Positions 1 to 5,064 of a stretch of 5,064 bases of DNA are shown here, one piece after another. The notes under the pieces are model-generated. The model did not search any database. It was not told the origin of the DNA and was given only the letters and a program-made list of their open reading frames with translations. Numbering within the stretch: position 1 is the stretch's first letter; each line of letters begins with the position of its first letter. The translations under genes and the position numbers were made by a program. The stretch comes from an uncultured Gemmatimonadota bacterium (GTDB taxonomy: Bacteria; Gemmatimonadota; Gemmatimonadetes; Gemmatimonadales; Gemmatimonadaceae): assembly GCA_946887155.1 (NCBI GenBank), contig CAMPKM010000264.1, positions 1-5,064 of the forward strand, in the 5' to 3' direction.

Positions 1-423
1 GTCGAGGTCAACCTGACCGTTCCATTCCTGCTCACCCAGGCCGCCGTGCCGGCGATGAAGTCGCAGGGCTATGGCCGGGTCGTCAACATCTCCTCCACCG
101 CCGGACGAATGGTCAGCACGCTGGGCGGTGCGCACTACACCGCGACGAAAACGGGCCTGCTCGGCCTGACGCGCGCCGCGGCGAAGGAGCTTGGCGCCTA
201 CGGCATCACCGTCAACGCGGTGACGCCGGGCATGATCGACACCGAGCTGACACGGGAGAGCGCCAGCGATGAACGACTCGAGCGTATGGCGAAGGGGTTC
301 CCGATCCCTCGCCTGGGGACGTCGCTCGAAGTGGCGGACGTGATCTGTTTCGCGGCGTCGGAGGCTGCCGGGTACATCACCGGCGCGACCTTCGACATCA
401 ACGGTGGCGACCTGATGATGTGA
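1..423 (+). CDS. SDR-family NAD(P)-dependent oxidoreductase, 3' part (FabG-like)
   Basis: This is the C-terminal 140 residues of a classical short-chain dehydrogenase/reductase; the reading frame is open at the left edge, so the start lies outside the window. The GTG at 46 is an internal Val codon, because residues 1-15 before it already match the family. Visible catalytic residues, numbered from the first codon, are Asn4 (in VNLT), Ser32 (in NISS), Tyr46 and Lys50 (YTATK), which complete the Asn-Ser-Tyr-Lys tetrad. Next come the VNAVTPG segment after beta-6 and a FabG-like end (ITGATFDINGG). Classical members have about 245-250 residues, so roughly 105-110, including the TGxxxGxG cofactor loop, are missing here. 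Members reduce ketones or oxidise alcohols with NAD(P)H in the cytoplasm; the substrate cannot be told from this fragment. The stop codon lies 7 bases before the transporter start, which suggests an operon with it. Confidence 0.93.
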   Translation, partial: VEVNLTVPFLLTQAAVPAMKSQGYGRVVNISSTAGRMVSTLGGAHYTATKTGLLGLTRAAAKELGAYGITVNAVTPGMIDTELTRESASDERLERMAKGFPIPRLGTSLEVADVICFAASEAAGYITGATFDINGGDLMM

Positions 424-426
424 GGA
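422..426 (+). promoter_or_regulatory. Ribosome binding site for the DAACS-like transporter
   Basis: GAGGA overlaps the TGA stop of the upstream reductase and sits 4 bases before the ATG at 431. The spacing is short but usable. Because the site overlaps the previous stop codon, translation of the transporter is probably coupled to that of the reductase. Confidence 0.55.
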
Positions 427-430
427 CTGA

Positions 431-1660
431 ATGAAGGAGAATACGCGGGTCCTCCTGGCGTTAGGCGCCGCCCTTCTGGGCGGGGTCATCATTGCGGCGT
501 CCGGCAATGAGGCGCTCATGCGCGCCTCGGAATGGGTCGTGCCGATCGGGACGCTGTGGATCAACGCCATACGGATGACCATCATCCCGCTGGTGGTCTC
601 GCTGCTCATCACCGGCGTCGCGGGCGCGGCCGACATGCGGGCGATCGGCCGCATTGGCGGCCGGAGCCTGCTGACGTTCTTCCTGCTCCTCACGGGAACG
701 GCGGTCGTCATCATTCCCATTGCCGTGGTCGCGTTCCGGCTCTACGGGCCGAACACCGCCCAGCCACCTCTGCCCCCAGGGGCCGCGGAAGCGGCGGGCC
801 TGATCTCCGCCGAGGGCGCCCCGCCTGGATTCACCGACTGGGTGGTTTCGCTCGTTCCTGTGAACCCGGTTGCGGCCGCGGCGAATGGCGCCATGCTGCA
901 ACTCATCCTGTTTACGCTGATCCTGGCGCTCGCGATCGCGAAAACAGCGCCGGCGGTGCGTGACCCGTTGCTGGCCGTGTTCCGCGGCCTGTCCGAGGCC
1001 ATGCTGGTGATCGTGCGCTGGATCGTGGCGCTCGCCCCGTTAGGCGTCTTTGCCCTGGTGTTACCGCTGGCTGCACGCGGCGGGGCTGGCGTGGCGGGAG
1101 CGGTCGGATTCTACATCGTCGTCTATTCGCTCGCCTGCATTTTCGCCATCCTCCTGCTCTACCCGGTGGTGGCGCTGTGGGCAAAGATCCCGTTGCGGAT
1201 GTTTGCCCGCGCTACGCTACCGGCGCAATCGGTGGCATTCGCGTCGTCGTCGTCCATGGCGTCACTACCGGCGCTGGTCGAGGGGGCGGAGCGAGTGCTT
1301 GACGTGCCAGCGCGCATTACCGGGTTCGTGCCGCCACTCGCGATCTCGATCTTCCGGATCGCGGCGCCCGTTTCCTGGACCATCGGCGCGCTTTTTGTCG
1401 GCTGGTTCTACGGTATTCCGTTAGGCATCGGCGCACTGGCCACCGTGGCGTTCGCGTCGATCTTCCTTGCGTTTGCGGCACCGGGCGTGCCGCGCGGTGC
1501 GTTCCTGATGCTGGCGCCGCTGTTCGTTGCCGTCGGCTTGCCCGTCGAAGGCATTGGAATACTCATCGCCGTGGACGCGATCCCCGACCTGTTCGCGACG
1601 GTCCTCAACGTCACGGGAGACATGGCCGCGACCGCGATCGTCGCCAGGCAGGGCGAGTGA
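431..1660 (+). CDS. Divergent dicarboxylate/amino acid:cation symporter family (SLC1/DAACS-like) transporter
   Basis: A 409-residue inner-membrane protein with the DAACS fold: TM1 (about 5-23), TM2 (38-66), TM3 (79-104), a Pro/Gly-rich loop (105-135), TM4 to TM6 (138-250), hairpin HP1 (262-290), TM7 (296-327), HP2 (330-362) and TM8 (365-405). Length and the landmarks LVPVNP, SSSS-x-x-SLP (272-280), GLPVEGI and NVTGD (393-397) fit the family. It departs from the family at functional sites. The TM7 motif NMDGT is FRIAA (308-312), the TM8 substrate-side-chain Arg is Ala389, and the TM3 positions expected to bind sodium are hydrophobic. The TM8 residues Asp382, Asp386, Thr390, Asn393 and Asp397 are kept. 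Arg309 (TM7) and Arg355 (HP2 tip, GVPR) are new charges near the expected substrate pocket. Family members usually carry glutamate, aspartate, C4-dicarboxylates or neutral amino acids with Na+ or H+. Here substrate and coupling ion are open, so no gene symbol is given. It probably forms an operon with the reductase. Confidence 0.88.
   Translation: MKENTRVLLALGAALLGGVIIAASGNEALMRASEWVVPIGTLWINAIRMTIIPLVVSLLITGVAGAADMRAIGRIGGRSLLTFFLLLTGTAVVIIPIAVVAFRLYGPNTAQPPLPPGAAEAAGLISAEGAPPGFTDWVVSLVPVNPVAAAANGAMLQLILFTLILALAIAKTAPAVRDPLLAVFRGLSEAMLVIVRWIVALAPLGVFALVLPLAARGGAGVAGAVGFYIVVYSLACIFAILLLYPVVALWAKIPLRMFARATLPAQSVAFASSSSMASLPALVEGAERVLDVPARITGFVPPLAISIFRIAAPVSWTIGALFVGWFYGIPLGIGALATVAFASIFLAFAAPGVPRGAFLMLAPLFVAVGLPVEGIGILIAVDAIPDLFATVLNVTGDMAATAIVARQGE
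459..466 (+). repeat. CGTTAGGC octamer, copy 1
   Basis: Encodes the last two bases of an Ala codon, then TTA (Leu11 of the transporter) and GGC (Gly). It is one of four copies in the window, all in the same codon phase. Confidence 0.5.
1038..1045 (+). repeat. CGTTAGGC octamer, copy 2
   Basis: Spans Pro-Leu204-Gly of the transporter, with Leu written as TTA. Same codon phase as the other copies. Confidence 0.5.
1419..1426 (+). repeat. CGTTAGGC octamer, copy 3
   Basis: Spans Pro-Leu331-Gly of the transporter, with Leu written as TTA. Same codon phase as the other copies. Confidence 0.5.
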
Positions 1661-1666
1661 CCCGCC

Positions 1667-2254
1667 TCAGGGCTGAGCGATGGTCAACACAGGATCGCTG
1701 AGGATTTCGCGCCAGATCTCATACACGGTCCTGATTGCCTGCCAGCGCGGTTCGTCGATACCAATCGGGACGATCCAGCGGTTGGAGGTCGCCGGATACT
1801 GATCGAAGTAGAGTGCTGTTCGCCGCTTTACCTGGCCCGAATGCAGCGTCAGAAAATGAACGGCGCCGTCACTCGCGGTTTCCCTTCCCCCGCCGCCTTC
1901 GACGAACTGCAGGTTCGCAAGCCGTGCCTTGATCGACTCGGCCAGCGGCTGCGAGCGCGCATCGGAGAGAATGAGCGATGGACCCGGCGCACTCAGGTAC
2001 GGTGATCCCGTCGGCCGCATCGTGAAATTCGTCAACATCTTCACTTCGTTGCCCTTTACGGCAATCAACAGGGCGCGATACAACCCGTCGAGTCCGACAT
2101 TCTCCAGCTGGATTTCCCACTCAGGTAGTGGCAACAGCGGAGGCGTGTGATCCACCTGTGCCGCCATCGGAAGACGCGTCCGCACCTTCAGTGCCTGCGC
2201 AATGCGCAGCCTGATCGGGGCACTGGCACCGGCATCGAAACTCGTGTCAGACAT
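1667..2254 (-). CDS. Conserved-looking hypothetical protein, coupled to the M91-like peptidase gene
   Basis: I do not recognise this 195-residue protein. It has no signal peptide, no membrane segment and no cysteine, in sharp contrast with the two genes upstream. Visible features are a disordered-looking N-terminus (1-12), a Pro-rich stretch around 38-45 (PPLLPLPEW), a mixed alpha/beta centre (46-117), a Gly-rich turn (GGGG, 120-123), a beta-like block (131-150), and a C-terminal amphipathic helix rich in Trp and Arg (about 168-185). The ATG lies inside the end of the peptidase gene (ATGTCTGA, an 8-base overlap), and a GGAAGG ribosome site sits 6 bases before it, so the two are very likely translated together. 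This suggests a joint function, for example a partner, inhibitor or immunity protein, but that rests on position only. The gene is last in the minus-strand cluster and ends 6 bases from the convergent transporter gene. Confidence 0.8.
   Translation of the reverse strand: MSDTSFDAGASAPIRLRIAQALKVRTRLPMAAQVDHTPPLLPLPEWEIQLENVGLDGLYRALLIAVKGNEVKMLTNFTMRPTGSPYLSAPGPSLILSDARSQPLAESIKARLANLQFVEGGGGRETASDGAVHFLTLHSGQVKRRTALYFDQYPATSNRWIVPIGIDEPRWQAIRTVYEIWREILSDPVLTIAQP
2247..2254 (-). other. 8-base stop/start overlap coupling two genes
   Basis: On the minus strand ATGTCTGA holds the start codon of the 195-residue protein and, in another frame, the TGA stop of the M91-like peptidase gene. Such overlaps normally mean translational coupling within one mRNA and roughly balanced amounts of the two proteins. 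Confidence 0.8.
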
Positions 2255-2885
2255 GGAACGCCTTCCGGATCATGGCCCACAGCCTGCCATAAGGGGTGCC
2301 GATGCAATACATGGAACCGAGCCGGCACAGGAGACGATCGACCGATGCCTTGAGACCACCGCGAAGGACAAAGCAGGAACATCCGTATCCGGGTCGGGCG
2401 CTGGCATCGAGGACACCGGTACGAAAGTCGGCCACCGCGCTGCCAGCGTAGTCCATCCGCATCGGAACGCAATTCTCGAGGCGAACCTGGTTTTCCCCGC
2501 GAACCGCAATGGGTTCATCGAGCGAATCCTTCCGGGCGTGCACCATCTCGTGCGCCAGCAGGATGTAGGGCAGGATGCTCGTGCCTCCGCACACATCCTT
2601 GTCACCGAAATCCACCGTCCTTGGATACCACCAGATCTCATGATTCTCGTAGCCTGACGAGTTCTCCGAGTACCAGATCGTGAACGCAATCTCGTCGCCG
2701 ACGAGGTCGGCGAGCATGTTCGTACCCGCGCGGTGGTCGCAGTAGGCAGAGCAGGTTGGCGCACCGATCGACACCTTTCCGCTTGCCGCATCGACGGCCG
2801 CGACCGGCCCACCGCAGATCTTCGCCAGCGCGTCCGCGACCCGCTTGGTGAATCCCTCGGCCGTCACTTCCACTGTCAACGACAT
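2247..2885 (-). CDS. Predicted zinc metallopeptidase, M91 (NleD-like) family-like, Cys-rich
   Basis: A 212-residue protein with a zincin signature, LLAHEMVHA (110-118): His112 and His116 would bind zinc and Glu113 would be the catalytic base. About 15 residues on comes ENQVRLENCVPMR (131-143), which resembles the E-N-x-x-R-x-E-x-G-x-P-x-R segment that I associate with M91/NleD-like peptidase domains of effectors and polymorphic toxins. The third zinc ligand is not identifiable by eye; Glu131, Glu137 and Asp145 are candidates. Nine cysteines (24, 45, 49, 99, 139, 169, 171, 187, 194) are unusual for this fold and could form disulfides or bind metal. No signal peptide is visible, so any export would need another route. 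The ATG at 2885 has only a weak AGG at 7 bases. The gene lies after a small Cys-rich gene and overlaps the next one. The zincin call is firm; family membership is moderate; substrate unknown. Confidence 0.82.
   Translation of the reverse strand: MSLTVEVTAEGFTKRVADALAKICGGPVAAVDAASGKVSIGAPTCSAYCDHRAGTNMLADLVGDEIAFTIWYSENSSGYENHEIWWYPRTVDFGDKDVCGGTSILPYILLAHEMVHARKDSLDEPIAVRGENQVRLENCVPMRMDYAGSAVADFRTGVLDASARPGYGCSCFVLRGGLKASVDRLLCRLGSMYCIGTPYGRLWAMIRKAFHV
2261..2266 (-). promoter_or_regulatory. Ribosome binding site for the 195-residue protein
   Basis: GGAAGG on the minus strand lies 6 bases before the ATG that ends at 2254, within the last codons of the upstream peptidase gene. It supports the chosen start despite the overlap. 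Confidence 0.55.
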
Positions 2886-2934
2886 GTCGCCGCCTGACGA
2901 AGTTCACGAACGGGCCACGGGAACGGACACTCCT

Positions 2935-2983
2935 GGAGGCGCCAGCGAGCTCGATGGACGTCCACCAACTCGCTGGCGCTTCC
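2935..2983. repeat. Strong inverted repeat (hairpin) between the small Cys-rich gene and the peptidase gene
   Basis: GCGCCAGCGAG at 2939-2949 is the exact reverse complement of CTCGCTGGCGC at 2969-2979. With one mismatch (2938/2980) the stem extends to 15 positions, 2935-2949 with 2969-2983. The 19-base loop (2950-2968) contains the palindrome GGACGTCC (2957-2964). No T-run follows on either strand, so it is not a standard intrinsic terminator. It lies in the 121-base gap, the only sizeable one in the minus-strand cluster. It could serve in mRNA stabilisation or processing, partial attenuation, or protein binding as a DNA palindrome. Confidence 0.7.
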
Positions 2984-3006
2984 CCCTCGGCGGCAGGCAG
3001 TACCGG

Positions 3007-3285
3007 TCATTTCTTTCGTGGGGATCGCTTCTTCACATTCACCTGCTTCGCGATCACCTGCGGAATGATCGGATCGATGGAAATGATGTTGTCCCCATCG
3101 CAACTCGCCTGCGGATTCACTTCGATCCTGACTAGGCAATTGCCGGTCTTCGGATGTTTGCGGACGAAGACCTGCAGGCAGAGTGCACCGGCCGGCGTCC
3201 AGCCGCCGCTGGCCGCGCAGAGTTCCGTTGTGTCCGATCCACACTGAATTTCACCGCCTGGGCACTTCACGCATCCTGCTGGCAT
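3007..3285 (-). CDS. Small cysteine-rich protein of unknown function
   Basis: A 92-residue protein that I cannot assign to a family. It has seven cysteines at 5, 8, 15, 23, 36, 50 and 62, beginning with a CxxC pair (CVKC) right after the start, and a strongly basic tail (KKRSPRKK, 85-92). There is no classical signal peptide or membrane segment. The pattern could be a small zinc-binding or disulfide-rich domain; the central part (residues 34-56) looks like two beta strands. The start is well supported: GAGGA lies 7 bases before the ATG, and the frame closes at a stop (3316-3318) with no other start codon between. The ribosome site sits in the 35-base gap after the TPR gene, so the two are probably co-transcribed. 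It precedes the predicted metallopeptidase, which raises the idea of a protease substrate or partner, by position only. Confidence 0.8.
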   Translation of the reverse strand: MPAGCVKCPGGEIQCGSDTTELCAASGGWTPAGALCLQVFVRKHPKTGNCLVRIEVNPQASCDGDNIISIDPIIPQVIAKQVNVKKRSPRKK

Positions 3286-3292
3286 GGTTCGT

Positions 3293-3297
3293 TCCTC
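3293..3297 (-). promoter_or_regulatory. Ribosome binding site for the small Cys-rich protein
   Basis: GAGGA on the minus strand, 7 bases before the ATG ending at 3285, is the best-placed Shine-Dalgarno match in the window. It is the main support for this short gene being real. Confidence 0.7.
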
Positions 3298-3320
3298 GAG
3301 CTGGGGACGGTTGACTCACT

Positions 3321-5064
3321 TCAGGGAGACCTTCCGAGCCGCGCGGCCTGCCCGGCGGCGTACTGCGACAGCGGGCGCGCCAGGGAATCCGGTGACGCCC
3401 ACCACGACATGAACGCGATGTAGTACTGGCGGGCCCGCGACGTATCGCCTAACGCGTTGTAGGAGTCGGCCCGCCGGAGGAGCGAGAGGCTCCGGAACCC
3501 CCAACCGGTGTCCATCGATTCGGTCGAGAGAGGAAGGCTGTCGAGTCGACTGAACCGGGCCACGGCCAATCGGTGATCACCGAGCCTGGCGGCGACCACC
3601 GCCTGGATATAGGCCCGCGTTGCCTCGCTCCACATGGGAGCGGCGCTGTCGATAGACGCCATCAGCAGCCGTCGCGACTGCGCCCGGTCGCTTGTGCTCA
3701 CCACGATTGCACGCCATAGCGGATCGCTCACAGACACACCGGCATCCCAGGATGCCAGTGCCGCGGAATCGAGCATGAGCGCGGCCGCCATGTCGCTGGT
3801 CACGCGCTCACGCAGTGCTCGCCGTTGCCGGTCGTCATAGCGAGAATCCGACCAGAGCCTCGAGACGGCACGCAACTCCTGTTGCAGCGCCGGACCCGCG
3901 GTTCCGGTCGCGCCAAGGATCTGGATCCGCGCGATTGGAAGTTCGGCTCCGCCAAAAGGGATCATCGCGTTCGTCGCAGGATCCGAGATGAACCGTTGCA
4001 GCGGAACGGCCGACCGGATGTTCATGGCGCGTGCCGGCTGGCCCGTGGCCAGAAATGGATTTGCCGCCAGGATCCTCGGCACCGCCCCCGTCCGGGGCAG
4101 TTCCTGGAGCGTGCGCTCCGTGATGCGCCGAGCCTGCCCGAAACTGTCGGCGGCCAGCCAGATGTTGCCGAGTCTCACCAGGTCGTCGGGTGTGGTATCT
4201 GCCTTCAGTTTCAATGCGCTTTCCGCGAAGCGCAGGGCGCTGTCGGTGATCGCCATCATCCGGTCCGGCGCGGCAATGCCCAGGCGTCTTCGCTGGGCCA
4301 GTAACGCGGTGACCATTTCTTCGCGCGGCCTCACGTCCTGCTCGGCGTACGTAGCCCACCGCCTGACGAGGGCAATGTACCGCTCGAAGAACCGGCTGGC
4401 GCCTGACCGAATACGGGCCCTGTCGCCTGCCTCGAAGTCGGTATAACGCATCCAGGCGACGGAGTCGTCGAGGATCACCGGACAGAAGAACTCCTGCCGG
4501 TCGGGGTTGCCGGCCTCCCACGGCGGTCGCACCTGGTCCTGCAGCCACTCGAATCCGGGACACACGCCGCGCTCCGCGGCTGTGTTGATCAGGCCGAACA
4601 TTTCAGACAAATGATCGTATCCGAGGTCGAACGTCGGCTGCAGTCGCAGGATTTCACTGACATCGCGAATCGCGACGTTGGGGTTCCCTCGCGGTTGCAA
4701 GGAACTGTCGGCCATCTGGCGCAATCCCGGATCGCGCAGCTCGACCGTCCCGCGAAGGAGCAGGGAAAACACATCGGTGGGGTCGTTGGCCAGGATGGTC
4801 GCGTAGGCGGCCCTCGCCCCTTCATAGTCACCGGACTGAAAGGCGTAAAACCCGGCAATCCGCAGGCTGTCGTTATGCCCGAGTCGTCCCGTTTGCGCGG
4901 CTGCCGACGTGCTGAGTTGCGCGATCGCGGGCGCGAGCGCCGCCAGACGGCGCGGGACGGCCTTCGAACCGAGGTACAACGTCATCGCCAGGTGATGTTG
5001 GGCAACGGCGAAGGTCGAATCGATGCCGATCGCGCGACGGAAGCTCTGCTCGGCATCACTCAGC
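3321..5064 (-). CDS. Large TPR-repeat protein, C-terminal part (5' end outside window)
   Basis: The frame is open at the right edge, giving 580 visible residues. The ATG at 4985 is internal: the 26 codons before it read into a good TPR (AEQSFRRAIGIDSTFAVAQHHLA, visible residues 4-26). Counting from the first visible residue, further TPR-like units lie at about 64-109 (GDYEGARAAYATILANDPTD), 127-158, 296-318, 480-512 and 521-555 (GDTSRARQYYIAF). The stretch 165-205 is not TPR-like and is rich in Trp, Pro and acidic residues, with Cys168 and Cys194. TPR arrays are helical scaffolds for protein binding. The arrangement resembles the C-terminal half of large bacterial proteins that carry a Ser/Thr kinase or DNA-binding domain ahead of TPRs, but no such domain is inside the window. 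No membrane segment is seen in the visible part. It is the most upstream visible gene of the minus-strand cluster, 35 bases before the small Cys-rich gene. Confidence 0.85.
   Translation of the reverse strand, partial: LSDAEQSFRRAIGIDSTFAVAQHHLAMTLYLGSKAVPRRLAALAPAIAQLSTSAAAQTGRLGHNDSLRIAGFYAFQSGDYEGARAAYATILANDPTDVFSLLLRGTVELRDPGLRQMADSSLQPRGNPNVAIRDVSEILRLQPTFDLGYDHLSEMFGLINTAAERGVCPGFEWLQDQVRPPWEAGNPDRQEFFCPVILDDSVAWMRYTDFEAGDRARIRSGASRFFERYIALVRRWATYAEQDVRPREEMVTALLAQRRRLGIAAPDRMMAITDSALRFAESALKLKADTTPDDLVRLGNIWLAADSFGQARRITERTLQELPRTGAVPRILAANPFLATGQPARAMNIRSAVPLQRFISDPATNAMIPFGGAELPIARIQILGATGTAGPALQQELRAVSRLWSDSRYDDRQRRALRERVTSDMAAALMLDSAALASWDAGVSVSDPLWRAIVVSTSDRAQSRRLLMASIDSAAPMWSEATRAYIQAVVAARLGDHRLAVARFSRLDSLPLSTESMDTGWGFRSLSLLRRADSYNALGDTSRARQYYIAFMSWWASPDSLARPLSQYAAGQAARLGRSP
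3447..3454 (-). repeat. CGTTAGGC octamer, copy 4
   Basis: On the minus strand it spans an Ala-Leu-Gly of the TPR gene, just before GDTSRAR, with Leu written as TTA. The same octamer and codon phase therefore occur in an unrelated gene on the other strand. Confidence 0.5.

Noticed and set aside
46..423. GTG at 46 as the true start of the reductase
   Set aside because: The preceding in-frame codons give VEVNLTVPFLLTQAA, which contains the catalytic Asn and matches the family, so the gene begins outside the window.
461..1184. Minus- and plus-strand alternative frames inside the transporter gene
   Set aside because: The 409-residue frame has a full transporter fold; the others are Arg/Pro-rich shadows.
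1652..1679. Possible bidirectional terminator between the convergent transporter and hypothetical genes
   Set aside because: Only 4-bp stems can be drawn (GGCG/CGCC and CTCA/TGAG), with no T-run on either strand; the genes are separated by just 6 bases and both stops lie in the region.
2935..2983. The inverted repeat as an intrinsic terminator
   Set aside because: No U-tract follows the stem in either direction, so it is listed as a repeat instead.
2845..3135. Plus-strand open frames across 2845-3135, 2954-3247 and 3154-3423
   Set aside because: They cover the minus-strand small Cys-rich gene and its gap, have no plausible ribosome site that I noticed, and give low-complexity Arg/Pro/Ser-type proteins typical of antisense frames in GC-rich DNA.
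3825..4446. Plus-strand open frames of about 150 residues opposite the TPR gene
   Set aside because: The minus-strand frame shows clear TPR motifs along the same DNA; the plus-strand products are Arg-rich shadows with no recognisable domain.
922..4930. HIP1-like GCGATCGC sites near 932 and 4921
   Set aside because: Only two copies were seen, which is not striking in GC-rich DNA.

Overview
The window reads as a GC-rich bacterial chromosome segment with tightly packed genes. The style of the right-hand TPR protein (repeats with Asp-Ser-Thr-Phe linkers and an Arg/Ala-rich C-terminal end) resembles large TPR proteins I associate with Gemmatimonadota or neighbouring soil phyla. That assignment is a family-resemblance guess, not something the sequence proves. 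No tRNA, rRNA, IS element or CRISPR array was seen, and no gene-free stretch exceeds 125 bases.

Left part, plus strand (1-1660): the 3' part of a classical short-chain dehydrogenase/reductase is followed, after 7 bases, by a membrane transporter of the dicarboxylate/amino acid:cation symporter (DAACS, SLC1-like) family. The two look translationally linked and probably share a substrate or pathway. The transporter keeps the family scaffold, but its TM7 NMDGT motif has become FRIAA, the substrate-binding Arg of TM8 is Ala, and new Arg residues appear in TM7 and at the HP2 tip. It is unlikely to be an ordinary sodium/glutamate or sodium/dicarboxylate symporter.

Right part, minus strand (5064 down to 1667): four genes run head to tail towards the transporter and end only 6 bases from it. 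In transcription order they are a large TPR protein (5' end outside the window), a 92-residue cysteine-rich protein with no recognised family, a 212-residue cysteine-rich protein with an HExxH zinc-metallopeptidase motif resembling the M91 (NleD-like) family, and a 195-residue cysteine-free protein of unknown function. The last two overlap by 8 bases. A strong 11-bp inverted repeat lies in the only sizeable gap of this cluster, between the small cysteine-rich gene and the peptidase gene.

The most interesting candidates are the small Cys-rich protein / M91-like peptidase / unknown-protein cassette, which could be a precursor-plus-protease or effector-type module, and the remodelled transporter. 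A smaller curiosity is the octamer CGTTAGGC, found four times, each time placing a rare TTA leucine codon in the same reading phase.
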